Source of the DNA: Mayfieldus sp963841445
Lineage (GTDB): Bacteria; Actinomycetota; Thermoleophilia; Solirubrobacterales; 70-9
Assembly: GCA_963841445.1 (NCBI GenBank)
Contig: CAWJCP010000001.1
Span: 186,001-250,000 of the forward strand
Length of the DNA stretch: 64,000 nucleotides
Reading direction: 5' to 3'
Position numbers and translations under genes: made by a program. The notes beneath the pieces are model-generated. The model saw only the letters and a program-made list of their open reading frames with translations. It was not told the origin of the DNA and made no database searches. Position 1 is the first letter of the stretch. Every line of letters begins with the position of its first letter. This document shows positions 1-8,718 of this stretch, piece by piece.

Positions 1-290
1 AGGACGCGCTCGGTGATCATCTGCGCCAGCTCGCTTCCCACGGCCCCGACGAGGCCGTCCTTGGAGCCGAAGTGGTAAGTGATCAGAGCCTTCGACTCGC
101 CGGCGCTCTCGGCCACCTTCGAGAGGGTGGTGCCGGCGAAGCCCTCCGACTTGAGCACCGCTGTTGCAGCCTCGAGGATGCGCTCCCGCGCTCCGCCGGG
201 CGGCCGGCCGCGGCGTGGAGGGCCGACGGCCTCGCCCGCCGCCGCCAAGCCGGGGCTGGTCGCCGCGGCGACCTCCCTCGTCGCCGCCAA
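1..290 (-). CDS. TetR-family transcriptional regulator, N-terminal part (runs off the left edge)
   Basis: Reading the minus strand gives a TetR DNA-binding head. A basic, proline-rich lead (RRGRPPGGARERIL) is followed by EAATAVLKSEGFAGTTLSKV and then the recognition helix region around ALITYHFGSKDGLVGAV, the classic helix-turn-helix followed by YHFxSKDxL. The ligand-binding domain lies outside the window. No ATG is in frame; the first usable start after the stop of the diiron gene is TTG at 290, so the two genes are almost contiguous and probably co-transcribed. The regulator may control the upstream oxidase gene, which is inferred from position only. Confidence 0.85.
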   Translation of the reverse strand, partial: MAATREVAAATSPGLAAAGEAVGPPRRGRPPGGARERILEAATAVLKSEGFAGTTLSKVAESAGESKALITYHFGSKDGLVGAVGSELAQMITERV

Positions 291-291
291 G

Positions 292-1275
292 CTACGCCTG
301 CGCGGTGGCGAGCATCGCCGGGTCGAGGCCCATCGCCGCGAGCTTCTTCGACAGCGACTTCGCGGCGTACTCGAAGATCTCCGACGAGTGGTAGAAGGGC
401 GTCTGAAAGTCGTAGGGATCGTCGACCCACGGCGGAACGAACACGAGCGGGGCGACCGGCAGGCACTCCTTCAGGGTCGCCTCGACGACCTTCGCGTTCT
501 CCGGGTCGTCCTTGATCGCATCGGCGAGGAACTTGACCCCGAAGCCGACGTGACGCGACTCGTCGCGGTTGACGGCGGTGAAGCCCTGGACGAAGCCGGG
601 GAACCAGCCGTTGTCCTTCAGCGAGCGGATCATGAAGCGGGCCGCGGTCAGCGCCAGCATCCCCTCGATCACGACCATGTACACGGTGATCCCGCGCACC
701 AGGGCCGCGAAGTCGCTCGGGTCCTCGCGCAGGCTCTCGGCGCATTCGTGAAGGATGCCGTCGAACATCGTCTCCCAGTCCTTGTTGACTACGTAGCGGT
801 GCTGCTGAAGCTGCTCGGCGATGCCCTCGGCGTCGGAGTCGAAGACCTCGCGGTAGAAGCGGTCCCAGAAGATCACGTGCTTGGCCTCGTCGGAGATCTG
901 CGTGGTGAGGAAGAGCTGTGCCTCCTTCTCGGGCGCGGCGATCGCGAACGGGAGCAGCTCGACCGTCACCCGGTCCTCGGCGATGAAGAACTCCGAGAAG
1001 CCGAAGGCAAGGAACTTGCGCTCCTCCTCGGTGAACATGTCGGGGTCGGCCCACTGCTCGCGGTCGACTGAGAAGTCGAAGTCCTCGGTCGACCAGTGCT
1101 GCCGCTGCCAGCGCATGATCAGCTTCTCGTAGGAGGGCGCCGCCTCGACGATCCGGTCCAGCCCCGACATCACCTTGTCGATGTCGCCGTCGAGCAGAAC
1201 CGAGAGCGCCTCGTCCTCGGTCTCTAGCGTCTCGCCCCCGTTCGCTTGTTCCTCAGTCGCAGTCCTGCCGGCCAT
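292..1275 (-). CDS. R2-like diiron protein (ribonucleotide reductase small-subunit / R2lox superfamily)
   Basis: 327 residues with the ligand set of the R2 ferritin-like fold: E100, the pair E130-x-x-H133 (in ISDEAKHV), E204 and the pair E239-x-x-H242 (in RDESRHV). The spacing fits R2 and R2-like ligand-binding oxidases. No large-subunit (nrdE/nrdA) gene is nearby, and the length and actinobacterial setting favour an R2lox-type oxidase over a true reductase subunit; that choice is inference. A strong purine-rich ribosome site (AGGAGAGGAA) sits directly before the ATG. It is followed at once by the TetR gene on the same strand. Confidence 0.85.
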   Translation of the reverse strand: MAGRTATEEQANGGETLETEDEALSVLLDGDIDKVMSGLDRIVEAAPSYEKLIMRWQRQHWSTEDFDFSVDREQWADPDMFTEEERKFLAFGFSEFFIAEDRVTVELLPFAIAAPEKEAQLFLTTQISDEAKHVIFWDRFYREVFDSDAEGIAEQLQQHRYVVNKDWETMFDGILHECAESLREDPSDFAALVRGITVYMVVIEGMLALTAARFMIRSLKDNGWFPGFVQGFTAVNRDESRHVGFGVKFLADAIKDDPENAKVVEATLKECLPVAPLVFVPPWVDDPYDFQTPFYHSSEIFEYAAKSLSKKLAAMGLDPAMLATAQA

Positions 1276-1428
1276 TTCCTCTCCTCGCGTTCGACGTCTT
1301 GTCTGTTCAGGGTATTTTTACCATACGACCAATAAAGACAATGAGGCGACGACTCGCGCGAGGCCGACCTCGACTCGACGTCCCCACGCCTACACCAAGC
1401 CTGCCGCGCGCGATGCGGCCCTGAGCGG

Positions 1429-2309
1429 CTAGACACTCGCGGCCGAGAAGGTGTCGCAGGCCGCGGGATCCTTGGAGCGATATCCGGTTGTGAACCAACG
1501 CCGACGCTGCTCGGAGGTGCCGTGGGTGAAGGTGTCGGGATTGACGCGACCGGTCGCCTGGCGCTGGAGGCGATCGTCGCCCACCGCCTCAGATGCGGTG
1601 AAGGCTTCCTGCAGGTCGCCCTGCTGCAGAGCGCCCTGCGCATACACGGTGCTCGCCCAGACTCCTGCGTAGCAGTCGGCCTGAAGCTCGAGCCGGACCG
1701 ATAGCTCGTTGGCGTCATCGGGGCTCTGCTGCTGTTCTGATCGCACCTGCTCGCTGATCCCAGCCTCGTCCTGGACGTGGTGGCCCATCTCGTGGGCGAT
1801 CACGTATGCCCAAGCGAAGTCCCCCGGCGCCTGCAGCTGGGCGCGCATGTCTTCGTAGAAGCTGGGGTCGAGATAGACGCGCCCGTCGGCCGGACAGTAG
1901 AACGGGCCCACCGCAGAGCTAGCGCCGCCGCAGCCGGTCTGAACCGCGCCGGAGTAGAGCACGAGCTTTTTGAGTACGGCTCGCCGTCGCGCCGGAAGAT
2001 CTGCGACCAGGTCTTCTGGGTGTCCTCGAAGACGTAGACCGAGAAGTCCTTGAGCTGGCGCTGTGGATCCTGCGATCGCGGGATCGGCTGCGGGTTCGCG
2101 GCGCCGGGAGCCTGGACCGCGGGGCCGAAGACCTGGGTCACGTCGAAGCCGCCGCTGCCCCCGCCGAGGAGCTGGATCACGAGGTAGATCAGCAGGCCGA
2201 CCACGCCAACGCCTCCGCCGACCCCGGCGTATCCGCCCGGCATCCGCCCGCTGGCGCCGGCGCCGCGGACGTCGATCACGTCGCGGTCCTTGACCCGGTT
2301 CCACCTCAT
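1429..2309 (-). pseudogene. YpfJ-type neutral zinc metallopeptidase, split by a frameshift
   Basis: The N-terminal half starts at the ATG at 2309. It has a short cytoplasmic lead (MRWNRVKDRDVIDVRG), a glycine-rich membrane segment and a linker, and reads to about 1975. The rest of the family consensus (LVLYSGAVQTGCG, then FYCPADGRVYLDPSF, then the HEMGHH zinc motif, then LELQADCYAGVW) continues in another frame and ends at 1429. The junction lies on a run of five A (near 1966-1971). Joined, the protein would be about 290 aa, normal for this family of membrane-anchored putative zinc peptidases. A one-base sequencing error at the homopolymer is as likely as a real mutation, because both halves are otherwise well conserved. 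Confidence 0.85.
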
Positions 2310-2380
2310 CGGCTGAAACCTATCCGGCCCACGGCCGTCGACATGACCAGCCGCTCGCGACGGCCCGCTAGGGTGAGCTG

Positions 2381-3451
2381 ATGGCCACCTTCGACGCCCT
2401 CGCCGCGCTCCCGATCGAGATCGAGGGCTACGAGCTCGAGGACCGCGACCGCACCTACGGCGAGTTCACCCGCCCCTCGACCGTGGTCCACCTGAGGGGC
2501 GGCGGCGAGGAGGGCGTCGGCGAGGACGTGGTCTACGACGAGCTCGATCACATCGCCCACCGCGACGCCGGGGCGATCCACGACCTCACCGGCCCCGCCA
2601 CCCTGGGCGAGCTCTGCGAGCTCATCGGCAGCCTCGACCTGTTCGAGGGCTCGCCGCCGGTGCGCGACTTCTCGCGCCTCTACCGCCGCTGGGCGTTCGA
2701 GTCGGCGGCGCTCGACATGGCGCTGCGCCAGGGCGGCATCCCCCTGCACGAGGCGCTAGGCCGCGACCCGAAGCCGCTCACCTTCGTCTGCTCGACCCGG
2801 CTCTCGAGCTTCGGCGAGGACGCCGGTCCTTCCAGCACCGAGGCGGTCCGCAAGCGGCTCGCCAAGTACCCGGGCACGCGCTTCAAGCTCGATCCCGAGA
2901 ACGACTGGTCCGACGAGCTGATCGCGGAGCTCGGGGGGATCGCCTCGGTCGACGTCCTCGACCTCAAGGGCCTCTACGAGGGCACGCCGGTCGACGTCGA
3001 CACCGATCCCGAGCTCTACCGCAAGGTCGCCGAGGCGTTTCCCGATGCCTGGCTGGAGGACCCGGACCTAAACGACGAGACCCGCTCCGTGCTCGAGCCG
3101 CACGTGGACCGGATCACCTGGGACGCCCCGCTTCACTACCTCGCCGACATCACTGGCCTGGAGCGCAAGCCGAAGGCGATCAACTCGAAGCCGTCGCGGT
3201 TCGGCTCGCTGCAGGAGCTGCTCTCGATCTACGACCACTGCGCGCAAGAGGGGATCACGATCTACAGCGGCGGCCAGGGCGAGGTCGGCCCCGGCCGCGG
3301 CCAAGCCCAGTACCTCTCCTCGCTCTTTCACCCCTCGAGCTCGAATGACATAGCCCCCTCGGGCTACAACGACCCGTCCGTCCCCGACGGCCTACCGAGC
3401 AGCCCGATGGACCCCGCGCCCGCGCCGACCGGCTTCCGCTGGGGCGAGTAG
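2381..3451 (+). CDS. Enolase-superfamily enzyme (MR/MLE-like)
   Basis: 356 residues with the catalytic layout of the enolase superfamily barrel. There is a lysine in FKLD (K169), three acidic metal ligands at D194 (VLDLKG), E226 (WLEDPD) and D248 (ITWDAP), and a second lysine at K270 (INSKPSRFG). Members abstract a proton alpha to a carboxylate using Mg2+. The substrate cannot be read from the sequence; o-succinylbenzoate synthase, muconate cycloisomerase or dipeptide epimerase types are all possible, and no menaquinone genes lie nearby. The start ATG at 2381 is followed by a continuous frame, and ferritin begins 22 bases after the stop. Confidence 0.75.
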   Translation: MATFDALAALPIEIEGYELEDRDRTYGEFTRPSTVVHLRGGGEEGVGEDVVYDELDHIAHRDAGAIHDLTGPATLGELCELIGSLDLFEGSPPVRDFSRLYRRWAFESAALDMALRQGGIPLHEALGRDPKPLTFVCSTRLSSFGEDAGPSSTEAVRKRLAKYPGTRFKLDPENDWSDELIAELGGIASVDVLDLKGLYEGTPVDVDTDPELYRKVAEAFPDAWLEDPDLNDETRSVLEPHVDRITWDAPLHYLADITGLERKPKAINSKPSRFGSLQELLSIYDHCAQEGITIYSGGQGEVGPGRGQAQYLSSLFHPSSSNDIAPSGYNDPSVPDGLPSSPMDPAPAPTGFRWGE

Positions 3452-3473
3452 GGTCCGCAGAGGTGGTGAGCTG

Positions 3474-4004
3474 ATGGCAGACAAGAGCTTCGCGGCAGCG
3501 CTCAATGACCAGATCGCGAACGAGTTCGCGGCCTCGATGCAGTACGTGGGCATGGCGGTCTACTACGACACCGAGACGCTGCCGCGCCTCGCTGCCTTCT
3601 TCTACCGCCAGGCGCAGGAGGAGCGCGACCACGCGATGATGATGGTCCAGTACCTGATCGACGTCGACGAGGAAGTGCGCATCCCGGAGATCACCGCGGC
3701 GCAGTCGCACTTCGACGATGCGGTATCGCCGGTTCAGATGGCGCTCGACCAGGAGAAGAGGGTCGGCGAGGAGATCAACGCCCTTTTCAAGCTCGCCCGC
3801 GATTCGAACGAGTTCCGTGCCGAGCAATTCATGCAGTGGTTCGTCAAGGAGCAGGTCGAGGAGGTCGCGCTGATGTCCGACCTGCTCAATGTCGTCGAGC
3901 GATCGCACGACAACATGTTGCTGGTCGAGGACTACCTGGCGCGCGAGCGCCCCGGCGAGGAGAGCGACGCAACCGCTCCCCCAGTCGCCGGTGGCGCCGA
4001 GTAG
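3474..4004 (+). CDS. Ferritin (24-mer iron-storage type)
   Basis: 176 residues of the ferritin four-helix bundle. Helix A carries NEFAASMQYVGMAVYY with E17, helix B carries QAQEERDHAMMM with the E50-x-x-H53 ferroxidase ligands, and an EQVEE segment lies in helix D. The length and the acidic, unstructured tail resemble actinobacterial BfrB-like ferritins, which oxidise and store iron. A GGTGG-rich ribosome site precedes the ATG. The last 73 bases overlap the convergent MFS gene. An enolase-superfamily gene lies just upstream on the same strand; no functional link is evident. Confidence 0.92.
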   Translation: MADKSFAAALNDQIANEFAASMQYVGMAVYYDTETLPRLAAFFYRQAQEERDHAMMMVQYLIDVDEEVRIPEITAAQSHFDDAVSPVQMALDQEKRVGEEINALFKLARDSNEFRAEQFMQWFVKEQVEEVALMSDLLNVVERSHDNMLLVEDYLARERPGEESDATAPPVAGGAE

Positions 4005-5143
4005 CCGGCCCCGGTCTCCCCTCTGCGTCGCCAGGCCGCGGCCCCGGTGAGCAACAGCGCCGCCGAGACGATCAGAAAGGGGAGCGCGTCCCCCGTCGCG
4101 CCGGCCAACGCGCCGCCGCCGAGTCCACCGACCACCTGCCCCGACGCCCAGGCCATGTTGGTCAACCCCGCCGAGAGGCCTTGATGAAGTCCCGTCGCCT
4201 CGGCCGAGTCGCTGAGCATCGTCAACGCGGGCGTGAAGCAGAGGCCGGCGCCAACCGAGATCGCGACGATCGACGCGATCAGCAGGGGCAGGGCGCCGAC
4301 CACCGGCAGCAGGATCGCGGCGACGGCACAGACGAACGCTCCCGCCGCGTAGGGGCGCAGCCGGCCGGCGCGGTCCGAGTGTCGACCGATCAGCGGCGCG
4401 ATCACGGCCTCCAGCGCGGCGCCGAGCGTGAAGGAGAGCGCGACGAGGCCGGCGCCGCCGCCAAGGTCGTCGATGCGTAGCGGGCCCAGCACCGTGACTA
4501 CCCCGAAGAGCAGCGAAGGCGCCGCTACGTACCAGGTAGCGCGCAACACCGGACGCCTGGTCATCGACGCCCAGACGTCGGCGAGGGTGTTTCGCTCTCC
4601 CGCCGCGGCTTCGGGCAGCCTTAGCGCGGCAGCCGACAAGGCAATCGTCAGCGCCAGCACCGAGGAGAAGATCGCCTTGGTTCCGACCTCATTGGCCAGC
4701 GCTCCCAGAGCGGGGCCGAGGAGCTCGCCTGCGACGGCCACTCCCAGCACGCCGCCGATCACGGCGCCGCGGCGATCGGCGGGCGAGGAAATGATCAGCC
4801 ATGACAGCGCGCCGGCCCAGGCCATCGCGCCACCCGCGCCCTGCACGAAGCGCGCCAGGTCAAGGAGCAGGGCGTGACCGGCAAAACCGAAGACGAGACT
4901 GGCGCTGCCCAGGGTGAGCATGCCGGCGACCAGTGTCTTGCGCGAGCCAAAGCGAGTGGCGAGAAATCCCGCCGGCAGCGACATCGCCAGGGTGCCCGCG
5001 GCGTAGGCGCCGGAGAGAATTCCGGCCCCCGCCTTGGACAAGTGAAGATCGGCGGTGTAGCCGGGAAGCAGCGGGGTGATCGCCGAGTAGAAGACTACGT
5101 CGAGGAAGATGACCGCCGAGGCGAGCAGGAGGAGGCGGCGCAT
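3932..5143 (-). CDS. MFS transporter, multidrug-efflux type
   Basis: About 403 residues from the ATG at 5143 (MRRLLLLASAVIFLDVVFY). The longer open frame upstream has no transporter character, so the internal start is preferred. About twelve hydrophobic segments are present, with the MFS loop 2-3 signature (GFLATRFGSRKTLVAG) and a second, similar half (GRHSDRAGRLRPYAAG). The family exports small molecules using the proton gradient; the substrate is unknown. It converges with ferritin and overlaps its 3' end by 73 bases. The neighbour upstream (5223) is divergent, leaving about 80 bases for two promoters. Confidence 0.85.
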   Translation of the reverse strand: MRRLLLLASAVIFLDVVFYSAITPLLPGYTADLHLSKAGAGILSGAYAAGTLAMSLPAGFLATRFGSRKTLVAGMLTLGSASLVFGFAGHALLLDLARFVQGAGGAMAWAGALSWLIISSPADRRGAVIGGVLGVAVAGELLGPALGALANEVGTKAIFSSVLALTIALSAAALRLPEAAAGERNTLADVWASMTRRPVLRATWYVAAPSLLFGVVTVLGPLRIDDLGGGAGLVALSFTLGAALEAVIAPLIGRHSDRAGRLRPYAAGAFVCAVAAILLPVVGALPLLIASIVAISVGAGLCFTPALTMLSDSAEATGLHQGLSAGLTNMAWASGQVVGGLGGGALAGATGDALPFLIVSAALLLTGAAAWRRRGETGAGYSAPPATGGAVASLSSPGRSRAR

Positions 5144-5222
5144 CGCCTCATCCTGGCAGCGATGAATATCCCCCTCCTCGCCGGTCTGTTTTGCGAAGAC
5201 GTCCAACTGAGGAGGATTTGAG

Positions 5223-5792
5223 ATGGGAAGGGTCGTCGTAACCGAGTTCATCAGCCTCGACGGGGTGATCGAAGACCCCGGCGGCTCCGAGGGCTTCAAG
5301 CACGGTGGATGGAGCTTCAAGTTCGACCGCGGCGAAGAGGGGGACGAGTTCAAGCTCGACGAGACGATGGACAGCGAGGCGATGCTGCTCGGACGGGTGA
5401 CCTACGAGGGCTTCGCTGATGCCTGGCCGGAGCGCGAAGGCGAGTTCGCCGACAAGTTCAACAACGTGCCCAAGTACGTGGTCTCCTCAACCCTGCGGGA
5501 TCCCGAATGGAACAACTCGACCGTGCTGAGCGGCGACGTCGCTGAGGAGATCGCAAAGCTGAAGGAGGAAGTCGACGGCGTGATCTTGGTCGGCGGTAGC
5601 GCCCAGCTGGTGCAGGCGCTGCTCGAGAACGACCTCATTGATGAGCTGCGGCTGATGATCCATCCCGTCGTGCTCGGCAGCGGCAAGCGGCTGTTCGGCG
5701 ATGCAGACGAGATGAAGTCGCTGCGACTGGTGAACTCCAAGCCCGCCGGCGAGACGACGATCCTTATCTTCGAGCCGGCTGCGAAGGAGTAG
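5223..5792 (+). CDS. Dihydrofolate-reductase-like (RibD C-terminal) family protein
   Basis: 189 residues beginning MGRVVVTEFISLDGVIEDPGG. This is the N-terminal strand plus SLDG motif of the RibD_C/DHFR-like reductase fold, followed by the nucleotide-binding strand VDGVILVGGSAQLVQALL and the tail HPVVLGSGKRLFG. Such proteins bind NADPH; most actinobacterial stand-alone copies have no proven substrate. A clear ribosome site (GAGGAGG) lies just before the ATG. It is followed two bases later by a paralogue, so the two form a duplicated pair. Two more members of the family occur at 19.8 and 33.4 kb. Confidence 0.85.
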   Translation: MGRVVVTEFISLDGVIEDPGGSEGFKHGGWSFKFDRGEEGDEFKLDETMDSEAMLLGRVTYEGFADAWPEREGEFADKFNNVPKYVVSSTLRDPEWNNSTVLSGDVAEEIAKLKEEVDGVILVGGSAQLVQALLENDLIDELRLMIHPVVLGSGKRLFGDADEMKSLRLVNSKPAGETTILIFEPAAKE

Positions 5793-5794
5793 CG

Positions 5795-6427
5795 ATGTCC
5801 ATCGTCGTCGACATCTCGGTGTCGCTGGACGGCTTCGTCGCCGGCCCCAACCAGAGCGCGGAGCATCCGCTTGGCGAAGGCGGCGAGCGGCTTCACGAGT
5901 GGGCCTACGGGCTGCGGACCTTCCGCGAGATGCACGGCGACAGCGGTGGCGAGACGGGCGACGACGACGACGTGCTCGCGGAGGCGTTCGCCGACAACGG
6001 CGCGATCGTGATGGGCCGCAACATGTTCGGCGGTGGCAACGGCAACTGGGATCTCGCCTGGGAGGGCTGGTGGGGCGACGACCCGCCCTTCGGGGTCCCG
6101 GTCTTCGTCCTCACCCATCACGCACGCGAACCCCTCGAGATGAAGGGTGGAACGACGTTCACCTTCGTCACCGAGGGAATCGACGCGGCGCTCGAGCAGG
6201 CTCGTGCGGCCGCGGGCGAGAAGGACATCGCGATTGCCGGCGGCGCCAGAACGATCCAGCAGTATCTGGCCGCCGGGTACGTCGACGAGATGCAGGTCCA
6301 CACCGTCCCGACCCTGCTCGGAGCCGGCACTCGCCTGTTCGAGGACGTCGCCGGGGTCGAGCTCGAGCCGACGCGGGTGATCGAGTCGCCTGCGGTCGTC
6401 CATCTCAAGTACCGGGTCGTGAAGTGA
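5795..6427 (+). CDS. Dihydrofolate-reductase-like (RibD C-terminal) family protein, second copy
   Basis: 210 residues. It starts MSIVVDISVSLDGFVAGPNQ and has a longer insert than its neighbour, with an acidic GDDDD stretch and MGRNMFGGG. The cofactor-binding strand is KDIAIAGGARTIQQYL and the tail is HTVPTLLGAGTRLFED. Fold and cofactor (NADPH) follow from the family; the substrate is unknown. It begins two bases after the stop of the preceding paralogue, so the pair is co-transcribed and probably translationally coupled. The low similarity between the two copies implies an old duplication. Confidence 0.85.
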   Translation: MSIVVDISVSLDGFVAGPNQSAEHPLGEGGERLHEWAYGLRTFREMHGDSGGETGDDDDVLAEAFADNGAIVMGRNMFGGGNGNWDLAWEGWWGDDPPFGVPVFVLTHHAREPLEMKGGTTFTFVTEGIDAALEQARAAAGEKDIAIAGGARTIQQYLAAGYVDEMQVHTVPTLLGAGTRLFEDVAGVELEPTRVIESPAVVHLKYRVVK

Positions 6428-6495
6428 CGAGCGCGGGGACGGCGCGATACGAGCGAAGTAGCTAGCTTGGCGATTCGGGACCGGAAGGAAGCCTC

Positions 6496-8673
6496 TTGAG
6501 GAACCTGGCATCGATAGTCGCCGGCCGCCGCGGAAAGTGGATCGTGCTGGTCGCCTGGCTGGTCGCCTTCGCCGCGCTGATGCCCGTGGGCAGCAAGCTC
6601 TCCGACGCGACCGAGGACGACACCGCCTCCTACCTGCCCCAGAGCGCCGAGTCGACCACGGTCGTGCACATCCTCGATCGGCAGTTCAAGTCCGGCGAGA
6701 CGACCGTCGGCCTGATCGTCTACCGCCACGGGGGTGGCCTGACCGCGGGCGACAAGCGCACGATCGCAGGCGACGCGAAGCGGATCCAGGCCGCCGGTCA
6801 CAGGGTCCCGCTCACCCAGCCCCCTGCGGTTCCCTTCGCTGCGGGCGCCCCCGCCGACCTCGTCTCGCCGCACGGCGACGTCGCCTACACGGTCCTCACC
6901 GTGCCGACCAACTTCGACAAGGCCGCCGACTGGGGCAAGGCGGTGCGCGACATCACCGGCGATCGCGCCGACGGCATGCGGATCTACCTGACCGGCGACA
7001 TGGGCTTCTCCACCGACGCCAACGACGTCTTCAGCAACCTCGACACGAAGCTGCTCGTGGCGACGGTGCTGCTCGTGCTGGTGCTGCTCGGCCTGATCTA
7101 CCGCGCCGCCCTGGTCGCGCTGACGCCGCTGCTGGTCGTCTTCTTCTCCTACACGGTCGCGACCGCCTTCGTCTTCCTCTACGCGAAGTCGGGAGCGTCG
7201 GTTTCCTCGAACGGGACCACGATCCTGATCGTGCTGATGTTCGGCGTCGGGACCGACTACAGCCTCCTGCTCGTTTCCAGATACCGGGAGGAGCTGCGCC
7301 GCATCGAGAACAAGCACGAGGCGATGCAGCGGGCCCTGCGGCGAACCGGGCCGACGATCCTCGCGAGCGGCCTCACGGTCTCGCTCGCGATGCTGGTCCT
7401 GGTCCTCGCCGACACCGGCCTCACCAAGTCGCTGGGGCCGGTCGCCGCGATCGGCGTCGCCTCCGCGATGGTCGCAGGCTTGACCCTCCTCCCGGCCCTG
7501 CTGACGATCTTCGGGCGCGCCGGCTTCTGGCCCCGCCGCGCCACGGTCGCGTTTGACCCCGAGCGATCAGAGTCGGCGCGCCAAGGGCTCTGGCGGCGCT
7601 TCGGCGACAGGGTCCTGCGGCGGCCGGCGCCGGCCTTGATCGTCACCGTCGTCGCCTTCGGCCTCGGCGCTCTCGGGCTCTCCGCCTACAAGGTCGACTA
7701 CAGCACCACCAACTTCTTCAAGGAGTCGGTCGAGAGTGTCGAGGGGTTCAACGTGCTGCGCGAGGCGTTCCCGGCCGGGACGCTGGCGCCGACCACCGTC
7801 CTCGTCCAGAGCTCGAGCGGCCCCGTGACGCGCCCCGACGTCGCAATCGCCGAGCAGAGGATCGATGCCGTGAGCGGAGTCTCGAGGGCGACGCCGACCG
7901 GGCTCACCTCGAAGGACGGGCGCACCGCGTCGATCAACGTCGTCCTCGATGGCGACCCCTATGTGCAGTCGACCTTCGACGCGGTGCCGCGAATCCGCGA
8001 CCAGGTCCGCGACATCGATCCCGGGGTACACGGGCTGGTCGGCGGCGGCAGCGCAATCCAGTACGACTACGATCGCGCGATCCGCAGCGACCTGCGCCTG
8101 ATCGTCCCGATCGCGCTGCTGGTCATCGCGCTGATCCTCGGGCTGCTGCTGTGGTCGGTGGTCGCGCCTCTGGTGCTGATCGCAAGCGTGGTCCTCTCCT
8201 TCTTCTGCACCCTCGGGCTCTCGATCCTGTTCATCCGCTTCGTCGTCGGGGACGCCGGCTTTGACGCCTCGCTGCCCACCTTCGCGTTCATCTTCCTGGT
8301 CGCGCTCGGGATCGACTACACGATCTTCCTGATGGCTCGGGTCCGCGAGGAGTCGCGCCGCCACGGCACTCGCGAGGGGATGCTGCGCGCGCTGGCCGCC
8401 ACTGGCCCGGTGATCACCAGCGCCGGTGTGATCCTGGCGGGTACCTTCTCGGTCCTGATGACCCTGCCCGTCACCTACACGTTCGACCTCGGCTTCATGG
8501 TCGCCCTCGGAATCCTGCTCGACACATTCGTGGTTCGCACGATCATGGTGCCGGCTGCTGTCGAGCTGCTCGGCGATCGGATCTGGTGGCCGTCGACTGC
8601 GGCTCGCGGCGGCGCGCTTCGGGAGCGCTCGCGCGCCGAGATGTCCGCCGGCGGCGCCGTCGCCGAGTCATGA
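6496..8673 (+). CDS. MMPL-family RND transporter
   Basis: 725 residues, starting at TTG 6496 with a GGAAGG-type ribosome site just upstream. The architecture is the MMPL repeat: one N-terminal membrane helix (GKWIVLVAWLVAFAALMP), an extracytoplasmic porter domain, a block of five or six helices including MFGVGTDYSLLLVSRYREE, then a second copy with VALGIDYTIFLMARVREE. The paired GxxxDYxxxLxxRxREE motifs carry the proton-relay Asp-Tyr pairs typical of MmpL proteins. The family exports lipids or hydrophobic drugs; the substrate is unknown. It stands alone between the reductase pair and a convergent MFS gene. Confidence 0.92.
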   Translation: MRNLASIVAGRRGKWIVLVAWLVAFAALMPVGSKLSDATEDDTASYLPQSAESTTVVHILDRQFKSGETTVGLIVYRHGGGLTAGDKRTIAGDAKRIQAAGHRVPLTQPPAVPFAAGAPADLVSPHGDVAYTVLTVPTNFDKAADWGKAVRDITGDRADGMRIYLTGDMGFSTDANDVFSNLDTKLLVATVLLVLVLLGLIYRAALVALTPLLVVFFSYTVATAFVFLYAKSGASVSSNGTTILIVLMFGVGTDYSLLLVSRYREELRRIENKHEAMQRALRRTGPTILASGLTVSLAMLVLVLADTGLTKSLGPVAAIGVASAMVAGLTLLPALLTIFGRAGFWPRRATVAFDPERSESARQGLWRRFGDRVLRRPAPALIVTVVAFGLGALGLSAYKVDYSTTNFFKESVESVEGFNVLREAFPAGTLAPTTVLVQSSSGPVTRPDVAIAEQRIDAVSGVSRATPTGLTSKDGRTASINVVLDGDPYVQSTFDAVPRIRDQVRDIDPGVHGLVGGGSAIQYDYDRAIRSDLRLIVPIALLVIALILGLLLWSVVAPLVLIASVVLSFFCTLGLSILFIRFVVGDAGFDASLPTFAFIFLVALGIDYTIFLMARVREESRRHGTREGMLRALAATGPVITSAGVILAGTFSVLMTLPVTYTFDLGFMVALGILLDTFVVRTIMVPAAVELLGDRIWWPSTAARGGALRERSRAEMSAGGAVAES

Positions 8674-8718
8674 TTGACCGCGCCGGCAGAAATGGGCCAC
8701 AAGGGCGTCCGGACCGAC

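Noticed and set aside
292..1275. True ribonucleotide reductase small subunit (nrdB/nrdF)
   Set aside because: The ligands fit, but there is no large-subunit gene nearby and the length and context suit an R2-like oxidase better.
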